Source: Sphingobacteriales bacterium (lineage in GTDB: Bacteria; Bacteroidota; Bacteroidia; Chitinophagales; Chitinophagaceae). Taken from it: a DNA stretch of 55,764 bases. Positions within the stretch are counted from its first letter, which is position 1. Every line of letters begins with the position of its first letter. The notes beneath the pieces are model-generated. The model did not search any database. It saw nothing but the letters and a program-made list of their open reading frames with translations, and had not been told where the DNA came from. The stretch is from NCBI GenBank assembly GCA_900299255.1, contig OMJB01000059.1, positions 1 to 55,764 on the forward strand. The letters are read 5' to 3'. Of the stretch, positions 1 to 7,803 are shown one piece after another. The translations under genes and the position numbers were made by a program.

Positions 1-1
1 T

Positions 2-880
2 CCTGAACAGCCAGTGTTCCCTGTTGTGTCCAACCAAAAAATGAATGCTAACCTAAAAATTATTCAAGAGATTGCTGGTATTAATAAATCCCTTCACACC
101 CATCTGCGTGATGAATTCCATACATTTCACATACACGGGCATAGGTGGGTATTACCTGGGCCTTTGTTTAATAACGAGATCCACAACAACGACCTGCAGT
201 TTGGCGGGCCTTTAAGAATAGCAGCATCACAATTTGAAGACACAAGGATATTTGGCCCAGCCAATTCTTTTGTGTTCACTATAAATGAAGGCGAAGATAG
301 GAGTCCGGACACACTTGAAAACAATGGTTTTATGGGAGCGCACCCATCGCCCGGGGAATGGCATATGCATTGCCATGTGCCCAGCCACATGATGAACGGT
401 ATGATGGGGTCATTGCTGATAGTAAATGAAGGCGATCCAGCACCGCCATTCAGCCGTCTGCCAATGGGCATTCCATCCAACCCTGTATCTGTCTCTTCTC
501 CAGCTGCGCCGGTGGATAATGCTATTAGCGAACCGGATCACGGACAGGATGTTCAGGCAACAGTGGAATCCGTTGGTACAACTAGTTGGAAAGACACGGT
601 CAGTCATTCAGAAACAACAACTATCAATGCAGGTGACCGAGTTCGATGGACAACCGATGGTATTTACCATACAATCAAAAACGATGCCGAAGGCATGTCG
701 AAAAATCATCCCGAATCTAAGTTTTTTGCTTCGGACGACATAGCACTAGATGTTAAAAAGGAATCATCACTGGTTTTATCATTCCCTAATCCTGGCACAT
801 TTTATTACATGTGTGGCAGGCACAGTGATATGAAAGGAACAGTAGTGGTAAATAAAAAAAGTGATATGCCGGGCATGTGA
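2..880 (+). CDS. Multicopper oxidase fused to a C-terminal cupredoxin domain (5' end outside window)
   Basis: The reading frame is open to the left edge, so this is the C-terminal part of a longer protein. It contains the last cupredoxin domain of a laccase-type multicopper oxidase: an HxxHxHGH motif (HTFHIHGH) followed about 80 residues later by HCHVPSHMMNGMM. These supply type 2/3 copper ligands and the type 1 Cys, His and Met. After a linker rich in Pro, Ser and Val comes a second, plastocyanin-like copper domain of about 95 residues ending in YMCGRHSDMKG, again with Cys, His and Met in type 1 spacing. The fused domain may act as a built-in electron carrier. Multicopper oxidases oxidise metals or phenols in the periplasm and the substrate here is unknown. 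The HCH signature argues against a two-domain NirK nitrite reductase. Confidence 0.85.
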   Translation, partial: PEQPVFPVVSNQKMNANLKIIQEIAGINKSLHTHLRDEFHTFHIHGHRWVLPGPLFNNEIHNNDLQFGGPLRIAASQFEDTRIFGPANSFVFTINEGEDRSPDTLENNGFMGAHPSPGEWHMHCHVPSHMMNGMMGSLLIVNEGDPAPPFSRLPMGIPSNPVSVSSPAAPVDNAISEPDHGQDVQATVESVGTTSWKDTVSHSETTTINAGDRVRWTTDGIYHTIKNDAEGMSKNHPESKFFASDDIALDVKKESSLVLSFPNPGTFYYMCGRHSDMKGTVVVNKKSDMPGM

Positions 881-952
881 GTATTTCAATTAGCTACTCA
901 AAAATGAGGCCCTGTTAACTGTGTATGGCATGATGTATGTTGATGTATAAAT

Positions 953-981
953 GCCGCTGGCAGATTATTTCTGCCAGCGGC
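953..981 (+). terminator. Hairpin downstream of the multicopper oxidase
   Basis: A perfect 11-bp inverted repeat (GCCGCTGGCAG and its complement) around a 7-nt loop, 73 bp after the oxidase stop. No run of T follows, so it is either a weak intrinsic terminator or an mRNA-stabilising hairpin. The rest of the interval 881-1017 shows nothing else I recognise. Confidence 0.45.
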
Positions 982-1017
982 TTAGAATGCGTTATAATGA
1001 ACCGCTTTTCAATTTTA

Positions 1018-1326
1018 TTAAAATGATGAAAAGAGAGCCTTGGTGAGCCGCGCCGAACCATGACTTGCTGATATCTTAATCGGAGCTAGTAGCATTTTTG
1101 ATAGCAGTTTATTATTAGGCGTTTTCATGCAAGGGAGGATTGGCGTGTTGATAGCAGGAAACCTGCATTGCCCCTGGCTGGGCAAAATGTTCTGCAAAAA
1201 ACGTTCAACGGGCCGTGGGCTGAGCTTAACGTGTAAGCCAATTACCAGGCTGGGTGATGTGTCTTTAACAAGCGCCCCGCTACTGTTGAGGAAACCAATT
1301 ACCCAATTAGCAAAACATATCTTCAT
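1018..1326 (-). CDS. Possible small protein translationally coupled to norB
   Basis: An open frame of 102 codons whose ATG overlaps the norB TGA as ATGA, the usual arrangement for translational coupling in an operon. The product (starting MKICFANWVIGFL) has a short hydrophobic start and several Cys, but I recognise no domain and composition does not clearly separate it from a chance frame. A plus-strand frame also covers much of the same interval. If it is not real, 881-1322 is a 442-bp gene-free stretch holding only the hairpin at 953-981. Confidence 0.25.
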   Translation of the reverse strand: MKICFANWVIGFLNSSGALVKDTSPSLVIGLHVKLSPRPVERFLQNILPSQGQCRFPAINTPILPCMKTPNNKLLSKMLLAPIKISASHGSARLTKALFSSF

Positions 1327-2648
1327 CGCGGCATATTTCCCCGCCTGCGAACAAATAGTGCTACAAAAGGTATAGCGACCATGCAAATACCGATTGTCAG
1401 AACCAGCCCTGAGGCTGAGAAAGATTTCAAGTAGGGGAGTACTTTTTCAGACAACAGTGCAAAGTAGTCGTGCCGTTGCTGTGCTGCAGAACGGGCAATG
1501 CCTGCGCCTATCAGCGATATCCATAAAAAGAACAGCGAAATGTGTATGCACATCAGCCCCGCGCGTATTGTTTTTTTTGCACCTGCCTGTAGTTTCCATT
1601 CAAACAGAAACGCAGCACAGCCCATCAGCAGCAGTGTGTTTATGCCTATAGTAGCCCCCATAGCATGGGCCACGGTTATCTGAGTGCCGTGCGTGTACTG
1701 GTTTATGTATGGCACAGAAATGGCTATAGCCAGCACCAGGTTGAGCAGCACCCACACATCGGCAATACGGAAAAACCGGTAAGCCAGTTGGTAATGTGCT
1801 ACCGGAGCTTTTTTGTAGCCGGCGCTCCAGGACAGAATAATATTAGCCAGCAATACCAGTTCCGTCATGCTGATTATATACGACACCTGCCTCACCACTG
1901 GATGGGCCGGTACCACATAGGTATGATGCCCCCAGTTGAACATCAGGTTGGTTAAACCCAGAAAATAAAACGCAAAAGACTTGCGCTGCAGGCCCGTGTT
2001 TTTGTCACCGGTTATCTGTTCCATGGCATACATTGCCGATCCGTAGATCAGCATGTTCCAGGCGCCCACCATGCTGCCGTTTGCCTTCCATTGCACTGTT
2101 ATATCGCGCACTACGTTGCCACCAAAGAAGGGTAGCTGCCACAACTGAGCCTCAAGAATTGTTATCAGAAAGAAAACGACACCTGTACACCACATCCAAT
2201 AGTAAACGGGCGCATCGGCCAGTTTACGGCCCGCAGTGGCAAAAAAGTTAACTGCAAACAGCAGCCAGTACGCAATAATAATAATTGTAACCCAAGGCGG
2301 AAATTCAAGGTACTCACGCCCTGAGAAATGGCCGGTGAAGAACCCCGTTACTGCTATCAGGATTGCCATAAGCTGCAACACAAAATGTACAGCTGCCATT
2401 GGCACCGAATACAGTGGCCTGCCTGCATATACAGTAATGTGTTTGTAAATGATGCCAGTAACGCTTGAAAAGATCCAGCTCACTGCGAGGAACACATGCA
2501 AAGGCCTGGTTTTTTGAAAGGAGAACTGCTCTGATGCGAAATGAGGAAATATATACTGCAGGCTGGCAGTAAGGCCAAAACTGATGCTCAGCAGCAGGCT
2601 TGAAAACCCCAGCGTCAGGAACATTTTGGGAATGGCGTCTTGTTTCAT
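1323..2648 (-). CDS. norB: NorB-type heme-copper protein, divergent nitric oxide reductase large subunit
   Basis: A 441-residue membrane protein with about twelve hydrophobic helices, the length of cytochrome c-dependent NO reductase NorB. Ligands visible: His51 (RPLH) for low-spin heme b, His241-His242 (NWGHHTY) for the non-heme iron, Glu263 where NorB has Glu280, and His328 in THGTQITVAH for heme b3. Differences stand out. There is no His at all between His107 and His241, so the helix VI FeB ligand (His207 of Pseudomonas NorB, 51 residues before the HH pair) is replaced by Asn190 and its partner Glu211 by Val194. The second low-spin heme ligand appears as Met330 (HAM instead of HGH). It lies one base downstream of the norC-type gene. 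The family assignment is firm, but NO reduction as its activity is an inference these substitutions put in doubt. Confidence 0.75.
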   Translation of the reverse strand: MKQDAIPKMFLTLGFSSLLLSISFGLTASLQYIFPHFASEQFSFQKTRPLHVFLAVSWIFSSVTGIIYKHITVYAGRPLYSVPMAAVHFVLQLMAILIAVTGFFTGHFSGREYLEFPPWVTIIIIAYWLLFAVNFFATAGRKLADAPVYYWMWCTGVVFFLITILEAQLWQLPFFGGNVVRDITVQWKANGSMVGAWNMLIYGSAMYAMEQITGDKNTGLQRKSFAFYFLGLTNLMFNWGHHTYVVPAHPVVRQVSYIISMTELVLLANIILSWSAGYKKAPVAHYQLAYRFFRIADVWVLLNLVLAIAISVPYINQYTHGTQITVAHAMGATIGINTLLLMGCAAFLFEWKLQAGAKKTIRAGLMCIHISLFFLWISLIGAGIARSAAQQRHDYFALLSEKVLPYLKSFSASGLVLTIGICMVAIPFVALFVRRRGNMPR

Positions 2649-2649
2649 T

Positions 2650-3006
2650 TCATTTGGTTAAGGTGCGTGTGGTATTTACATAAGACAGGTATTCGACTAT
2701 ATCTGCTGCATTTTTTTCAGTGAGATGGAAATTCGGCATGATGGCACCTCCGTTCAGCAGCATTGCTTTAGCGTACAGTGGGCCCCTGTATTTGTCGGTG
2801 GTTATTGTGGTCAGGTCCGGGCCCATATATCCGCCCAGCCCGTACAACTGGTGGCAGGTTTGGCAGTTGTTGCGTTGCCACAGCTCCTTTCCTTCCATCG
2901 CTGCGGGTGACATGGCTGCCGCAGAGGTGGTGCCATCAGTGTATACCCATGTGCTGTATCCGGCATACAGGCACCCAAGCACCGAAATTAGCAATAGCTT
3001 TTTCAT
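2650..3006 (-). CDS. norC: NorC-type membrane-anchored cytochrome c
   Basis: A 118-residue protein with an N-terminal membrane anchor or uncleaved signal and one class I heme c site, CQTCH, followed by the NorC-like stretch YGLGGYMGPDLT. A Met for the distal heme ligand is available in GGAIMPNF. It would deliver electrons to the NorB-like subunit encoded 1 bp downstream. I chose the ATG at 3006. A TTG six codons upstream would overlap the stop of the preceding gene but adds no motif. NorC proteins are usually near 150 residues, so this is a short version. Confidence 0.8.
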   Translation of the reverse strand: MKKLLLISVLGCLYAGYSTWVYTDGTTSAAAMSPAAMEGKELWQRNNCQTCHQLYGLGGYMGPDLTTITTDKYRGPLYAKAMLLNGGAIMPNFHLTEKNAADIVEYLSYVNTTRTLTK

Positions 3007-3020
3007 TTCATAAGTTGGTT

Positions 3021-4226
3021 TCAATAGCTTTCGCTCGGCTGGTTCAGCATCAAAACCCCTGCAAACATCACAACAGCAATCCCCAGCAGTGTTTCATTGA
3101 TGTAGGGTACTACTACATATCCCATTGCGGTAGCACCCTGTACCATAAGTGCCAGCTCGTTTAATATAATTCCGGCTATGAACACTGTAACCCCTGTTTT
3201 CGCACGCTTGGTTTCAGCTAGCAGGCCCACAGACATGGAGTAGCCCAGTATAAATAGGCTGACAACACCCAGCAGTACCAGGTGCAGGTAACCTATAACA
3301 ATAGGCCTGAATCCAAAAGCCAGCGTACTCAGTGATGGTATTGTAGATCCCATTTGCAGCAGCAGCTTTATTGTAAGAGCCACCAGCGATAGGGCGATAA
3401 TTGCAAATGGTGCAGTATGCACCTGCTGCCTTAAATAGCTGCGCCTGCGCATGATTACGGCTATACTCCAGCCCCAACCGGCCAACTGGCTTATGGCTGC
3501 CAGCACTACGGTTAGGTACACAATACCGGGCATAGGCATCCATAAGGCAGACAAAAAATAGGCTGGTACACTTGCTAACACAAACAGCCAGAAAATATTC
3601 TTAAGGGTTGCCTTTGGCACGCCTGCATCTTCTAGCCTTTCAAACAGCAGCCCCAGAATAACAAACATAAACCAGCCATTATACTGAAAGTGCAGGAAGA
3701 AATACACCGCCGCCAGGTACCAGTTCTGATGAAGCGATTTGGTGGCCATCATAAATGCCAGGGCAAAAGCACCTAACGAGGATATTGCATTGAACACCGT
3801 GCCTGCTTTGAACCATGAAAAGCTAATTTTCCTGTGCGCACACAGGCTGATGTCTTTCCATAAATAAACCGCAAAGCAATAAGATATTATTAGCGATCCT
3901 GTAGAAAATAAATTAGATAAAAGCCCATAGCCCTGCACGGGAAAACTAGCCAGCATTCCATAAGCACAGATGAGGTTACCCCATAGTATCCAGCTGTATC
4001 TTTTGAACAGGTCAGTACTTCTTTCAACCGAAATCCTGTATATGGCCAGCGCCATGAGTGCCTGCGTAACCCAACCGCTGAATGCGAAGTGTGAATGCCC
4101 GTGCAGCAGATGCTTCTGGTCAACGAATGGAAGTGAAAATGCTATTTTATACCTGAGGATAACACCTATCCCTGCTACTATGGCCAGATTGATAAGTGCT
4201 ATCCGTAACCATTTTTTTAAATTCAT
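3021..4226 (-). CDS. Polytopic His-rich membrane protein of the nor operon (heme-copper-oxidase-like or NnrS-like)
   Basis: A 401-residue protein with about twelve hydrophobic helices. It has His-rich segments placed as in heme-copper oxidase subunit I: HLLHGHSHFAFSGW near residues 39-52 resembles the helix II heme ligand region, HFQYNGWFMF near 184 resembles helix VI, and GYLHLVLLGVVSLF near 320 resembles helix X. It could equally be compared with NnrS, a heme/copper membrane protein of similar length found beside NO-reduction genes. It lies 30 bp after the Crp/Fnr gene and 14 bp before norC, so it is almost certainly co-transcribed and acts in the same process. Specific function is unknown. 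Confidence 0.6.
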   Translation of the reverse strand: MNLKKWLRIALINLAIVAGIGVILRYKIAFSLPFVDQKHLLHGHSHFAFSGWVTQALMALAIYRISVERSTDLFKRYSWILWGNLICAYGMLASFPVQGYGLLSNLFSTGSLIISYCFAVYLWKDISLCAHRKISFSWFKAGTVFNAISSLGAFALAFMMATKSLHQNWYLAAVYFFLHFQYNGWFMFVILGLLFERLEDAGVPKATLKNIFWLFVLASVPAYFLSALWMPMPGIVYLTVVLAAISQLAGWGWSIAVIMRRRSYLRQQVHTAPFAIIALSLVALTIKLLLQMGSTIPSLSTLAFGFRPIVIGYLHLVLLGVVSLFILGYSMSVGLLAETKRAKTGVTVFIAGIILNELALMVQGATAMGYVVVPYINETLLGIAVVMFAGVLMLNQPSESY

Positions 4227-4256
4227 TTAAAAGCTGGTTAATTCCGTGCAAAACAA

Positions 4257-4892
4257 CTAAACCTGGCATTTGGACATTATGACCGGGGTCACATTTCCCC
4301 AGTAAACTTTGCCTTTCTTTATGCTGATCTCGCCTCGTTCACTCATGTTTCTCATTGTTCTTATCACAGTTTCTACACGCAGGCAGGTCATATTCGCTAT
4401 TTGCTGCCTGGTAAGTTTTATTTTACCGCAGTGCTCACAGTAATTGTGCTTTGTCTCCTTCAGATACGATATCAGGGAGGTTATGCGCTCTTCAGGTTCG
4501 TTGTGCAAAAATTCTTTCAACAGGTAAAACTTGAACCGCAACCGCTGAGTCAGCAGTTTTGAAAAAGAAAAGTGGATTTCCGGGTGCTCAATGAGCAGCT
4601 GATGAAAGGTTGATTCATGCAGTTTTATAATCGTGCAGTCTTCTTCTGCAATTGCAGTCGCTGCATACGGTGCGCCGTCAAACAGGGGCAGCTCACCAAA
4701 ACACTCTCCTGGCTCTACCATTGTCTGCAGGTACTCTTTTCCCTCATCATTGATATTCGCCCATCTTACTTTGCCACTCACAAGTTGATAGTAGAAATTA
4801 CACCGGGTTCCCTCAATAAATATCATCTCCCCCTGGCTCACTTTTTTATAAACTGCACCCAGCGCTAACAACAAATCAATATCTATCATCAT
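4257..4892 (-). CDS. Crp/Fnr-family transcriptional regulator
   Basis: A 211-residue protein from the MMID start at 4892 (the frame runs upstream to 4940 but that extension is atypical). It has an N-terminal cyclic-nucleotide-type beta-barrel (GEMIFIEG, PGECFGELPLFDG), a long dimerisation helix and a C-terminal winged helix-turn-helix (LTRQQIANMTCLRVETVIRTM). No N-terminal cysteine cluster of the Fnr type is present. A CxxC (YCEHCG) sits between the dimer helix and the DNA-binding domain, a feature seen in some Bacteroidota members. It leads the minus-strand nor operon and is divergent from the nos cluster, which suggests it responds to NO or low oxygen and controls both. That role is inferred from position. 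Confidence 0.85.
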   Translation of the reverse strand: MMIDIDLLLALGAVYKKVSQGEMIFIEGTRCNFYYQLVSGKVRWANINDEGKEYLQTMVEPGECFGELPLFDGAPYAATAIAEEDCTIIKLHESTFHQLLIEHPEIHFSFSKLLTQRLRFKFYLLKEFLHNEPEERITSLISYLKETKHNYCEHCGKIKLTRQQIANMTCLRVETVIRTMRNMSERGEISIKKGKVYWGNVTPVIMSKCQV

Positions 4893-5080
4893 AACATATC
4901 TGTTTGTGAATACTAAATTATAGCAACATGCTTTTTGCATGTATGATTGTTGTCATGGGTATGGCTGACTAAGATCATCTTCAGATAATCCACGTTGGGA
5001 TAATCTTCTGAAATCCTTTGCTGTATTGATTTTGAGCAATTTTTGATTCACACCGTTAGCCCCCGGAAAATAAGTAAAAT

Positions 5081-5098
5081 GTTCATTTATGATTGAAC
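5081..5098. promoter_or_regulatory. Palindrome GTTCA-N8-TGAAC between the nor and nos operons
   Basis: A perfect 5-bp inverted repeat with an 8-bp spacer lies 68 bp before the first nos gene and about 190 bp before the divergent regulator gene. It has the two-fold symmetry and size expected for a Crp/Fnr-type dimer site. A TAATCTTG at 5125-5132, one base from the TAnnTTTG -7 consensus, would put the palindrome near -48 relative to the nos transcript. Binding by the adjacent regulator is inference. Confidence 0.35.
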
Positions 5099-5165
5099 GC
5101 ATAAACAGATGATTCGCGCTGTTATAATCTTGCATTGTCATTTTGTTAACCAATGATTCTCTTAT

Positions 5166-5648
5166 ATGAAAAAACTAATGTTAATAACAATTGTTTGCGC
5201 GGCACTGGCTGCCTGCGGAGGAAGTAACTCTGAGCCCGGAAAAAATCCATATGTACAGGATGCCGGAGCTCCCAAAAAAGAAAGTAATGGCAATCCGTCT
5301 TATGACCCCAACAGGGGCGAGGGAAAGTTCACTCACGTTGATGTTACTCCTGCCCTAAATGCCGCAATGGCCGATAACGGGCAGAGGATTGCTGATGTGA
5401 AATGTGGCAGCTGCCATAAAACAACCGAAGAAAAACTGGTGGGCCCCGGGTGGAAGGGTGTTACAAAAAGGTATACCGCAGAATGGATTATGAATTTTGT
5501 AACTAACACAGATGCTATGCTCAGTAAAGATCCAAAGGCTCAGGCCCAGCTTGAAATTTGCCTGGTAAGGATGCCCAATCAGAACCTGAGCGATGATGAT
5601 GCCCGCGCATTGTATGAATACATGAGAAAAAATGATGGAGTTAAATAG
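5166..5648 (+). CDS. Cytochrome c lipoprotein of the nos cluster
   Basis: A 160-residue lipoprotein: signal peptide ending in the lipobox LAAC (Cys17), then a low-complexity spacer rich in Pro, Gly and Asn, then a class I cytochrome c domain with CGSCH (Cys80, Cys83, His84) and a distal Met in LVRMPNQNL. It lies 35 bp upstream of nosZ, the usual place for a small cytochrome in clade II clusters, and most likely passes electrons to the CuA site of NosZ in the periplasm. Gene spacing indicates co-transcription with nosZ. Confidence 0.85.
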   Translation: MKKLMLITIVCAALAACGGSNSEPGKNPYVQDAGAPKKESNGNPSYDPNRGEGKFTHVDVTPALNAAMADNGQRIADVKCGSCHKTTEEKLVGPGWKGVTKRYTAEWIMNFVTNTDAMLSKDPKAQAQLEICLVRMPNQNLSDDDARALYEYMRKNDGVK

Positions 5649-5683
5649 TTCGAACAATTTAAATAACAGTCTAAAATAGTCTT

Positions 5684-7675
5684 ATGAGAAAGCTTAGGTA
5701 TGTTTTCGTTATAGGTGCCGCAGCACTTGTAATCGGTTCCGAATCGTGCAAACCCAAAAATGCTGGGACTGCAGTCACCGGCGATGCTGCTTCCAAAGCG
5801 TATGTAGCACCCGGTAAGTACGATGAATTCTACAATTTTGTGTCTGGTGGATTCAGCGGGCAAATGAGTGTTTATGGACTGCCCAGTGGTAGGTTGCTAA
5901 GAGTAATTCCCGTATTCTCGGTTGATCCAGAGAAGGGGTATGGCTATGCAGAGGAAACAAAGCCGATGCTAAATACTTCACACGGTTTTGTACCATGGGA
6001 CGACCTGCATCATCCTGAATTGTCGCAGACAAACGGTGAAATTGACGGCAGATGGGTATTTGGCAACGCAAACAATACACCACGTGTTGCCAGGATCGAC
6101 CTATCTACATTCAGGACATCAGAGATTATTGAGTTGCCCAACAGTGGTGGTAACCACAGTTCTCCGTTTATTACTGAGAATACTGAATATGTAGTTGCCG
6201 GTACCAGGTTCAGTGTGCCGCCGGATAACGCAAACGGGGATGTGGCAATTAACACATACAAGCAAAATTTCAAAGGCTACATCAGCTTTATCAGCGTAGG
6301 CAAAGAAGATGGTAAAATGGACATAGCCTTCCAGTTGGCTTGCCCTGGCGTCAATTTCGACCTGTCGCATGCCGGAAAGGCTAAATCACACGGCTGGTTC
6401 TTCTTCAGTTGTTACAATACAGAGCAGGCAAACACCCTGCTTGAAGTAAACGCTTCACAGCGCGATAAGGACTTTATCATGGCTGTTAACTGGAAGAAAG
6501 CAGAAGAATATCTGAAAGCCGGAAAAGGTAAAAAAGTTGCGGCTAAGTATGCGCACAACACATACAATGAGAAGACTCACTCTGCCACTTCTGAGATTAA
6601 AACAGAAGTTACTGTGCTCGATACTAAAGAGCTGCAGGATATTTGTTACTTCATCCCATGTCCAAAATCTCCTCACGGCTGTGATGTGGATCCTACCGGT
6701 GAGTACATTGTAGGCAGCGGTAAGCTGGCAGCACTGATTCCCGTTTTTAGCTTCGATAAAATTCAGAAAGCAATTGCAGATAAAGCATTTGAAGGCAATT
6801 TTGATGGTATCCCGGTTATAAAATATGATGCTGCTTTATACGGCGAGGTTAAAAAACCAGGCTTAGGACCTTTGCATACAGAGTTTGACGGCAAAGGAAA
6901 TGCATACACTTCTTTCTTTGTGTCAAGTGAAGTAGTGAAATGGAATATCAAAGACCTGAAAGTACTCGACAGGGCACAGACATATTACTCTGTCGGACAC
7001 CTTTGCGTTCCTGGTGGAGACAGCCGCAAGCCTAGTCCTAAATACGTGATTGCTTATAACAAAATCACTAAAGACCGTTATCTGCCTACTGGTCCTGAGC
7101 TGGCACAGAGTGCACAGCTGTTTGACATCAGCGGCGATAAAATGCAGTTGATACTCGATTTCCCAACCATCGGTGAGCCGCACTATGCTCAGGCAGCGCC
7201 TGCAGATGTGATCAGGAACCGCTCTGTGAAGTTCTATAAGATCGATGAAAACGCAAATCCATTTGTTTCAAAAGGGGAGGGAACCACAAAAGTTACCCGC
7301 GAAGGAAACAAAGTACATGTGTACATGACTGCTATCAGATCACATTTCTCTCCTGACAATATCGAAGGTGTTAAAATGGGCGATGAAGTGTACTTCCATG
7401 TTACTAACCTGGAACAGGATTGGGACGTGCCTCATGGATTCGCAATTAAGGGCGCTATAAATGCAGAGTTGCTGATTATGCCGGGCGAAACACAGACACT
7501 GAAATGGGTGCCTGACCGCGTAGGTATGTTCCCTATGTATTGCACAGACTTCTGCAGTGCGCTGCATCAGGAAATGCAAGGCTATGTGAGGGTATCTCCT
7601 GCTGGCAGCAATGTACCGCTGATGTTCAGTACTGGCAAAAACCTACCTGCAGCTGAACCTGCCCCTGCAAAATAA
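5684..7675 (+). CDS. nosZ: Nitrous oxide reductase, clade II (Sec-exported, probable lipoprotein)
   Basis: A 663-residue enzyme reducing N2O to N2 in the periplasm. The N-terminal signal has no twin-arginine motif and ends in GSESC, so it is a Sec-type lipoprotein signal, characteristic of the atypical clade II. The N-terminal seven-bladed propeller carries the CuZ histidines in DLHHPELS, SHAGKAKSHGW, SPHGCDVDP, PLHTEFDG, SVGHLC and GEPHYAQ. The C-terminal cupredoxin holds the CuA site in CTDFCSALHQEM (Cys620, Cys624, His628, Met631) with the upstream His in DVPHGF. All expected copper ligands are visible. It is downstream of the cytochrome c gene and upstream of the maturation genes nosL, D, F and Y. 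Confidence 0.97.
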   Translation: MRKLRYVFVIGAAALVIGSESCKPKNAGTAVTGDAASKAYVAPGKYDEFYNFVSGGFSGQMSVYGLPSGRLLRVIPVFSVDPEKGYGYAEETKPMLNTSHGFVPWDDLHHPELSQTNGEIDGRWVFGNANNTPRVARIDLSTFRTSEIIELPNSGGNHSSPFITENTEYVVAGTRFSVPPDNANGDVAINTYKQNFKGYISFISVGKEDGKMDIAFQLACPGVNFDLSHAGKAKSHGWFFFSCYNTEQANTLLEVNASQRDKDFIMAVNWKKAEEYLKAGKGKKVAAKYAHNTYNEKTHSATSEIKTEVTVLDTKELQDICYFIPCPKSPHGCDVDPTGEYIVGSGKLAALIPVFSFDKIQKAIADKAFEGNFDGIPVIKYDAALYGEVKKPGLGPLHTEFDGKGNAYTSFFVSSEVVKWNIKDLKVLDRAQTYYSVGHLCVPGGDSRKPSPKYVIAYNKITKDRYLPTGPELAQSAQLFDISGDKMQLILDFPTIGEPHYAQAAPADVIRNRSVKFYKIDENANPFVSKGEGTTKVTREGNKVHVYMTAIRSHFSPDNIEGVKMGDEVYFHVTNLEQDWDVPHGFAIKGAINAELLIMPGETQTLKWVPDRVGMFPMYCTDFCSALHQEMQGYVRVSPAGSNVPLMFSTGKNLPAAEPAPAK

Positions 7676-7722
7676 ATTTGCTTAGGCAGTAACACTGCAA
7701 AAAAATGAAATCAAATTAACCG

Positions 7723-7775
7723 ATTCAGCTTACCATACGGAGCAGTAAGTTCTGATATGGTAAGCTGAATTTTTT
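7723..7775 (+). terminator. Strong hairpin with T run between nosZ and nosL (terminator or attenuator)
   Basis: A perfect 15-bp inverted repeat (7723-7737 and 7756-7770) with an 18-nt loop, followed by five T. This is an intrinsic terminator form, yet the genes downstream belong to the same pathway and read the same way. It probably reduces read-through so that nosZ mRNA exceeds that of the accessory genes, and may protect the 3' end of nosZ mRNA. A smaller GCAGT/ACTGC hairpin lies at 7686-7698. Confidence 0.8.
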
Positions 7776-7803
7776 AGTGACTTACCCTTTAAATTGAATA
7801 GTT

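Noticed and set aside
2-880. Copper nitrite reductase NirK
   Set aside because: The HxxHxHGH and HCHxxxH motifs belong to laccase-type multicopper oxidases with a trinuclear site. The NirK pattern is not present in the visible part.
4893-4940. Upstream extension of the Crp/Fnr protein with a Cys-Cys pair, suggesting an Fnr iron-sulfur cluster
   Set aside because: The extension is short, precedes a good ATG pair at the normal family start and holds only two adjacent Cys, so it does not form an Fnr cluster.
4953-5153. Minus-strand ORF of 66 codons between the nor regulator and the nos cytochrome gene
   Set aside because: It covers the divergent regulatory region and the palindrome at 5081-5098, matches no family I know and lacks a clear start signal. 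Better explained as intergenic DNA.
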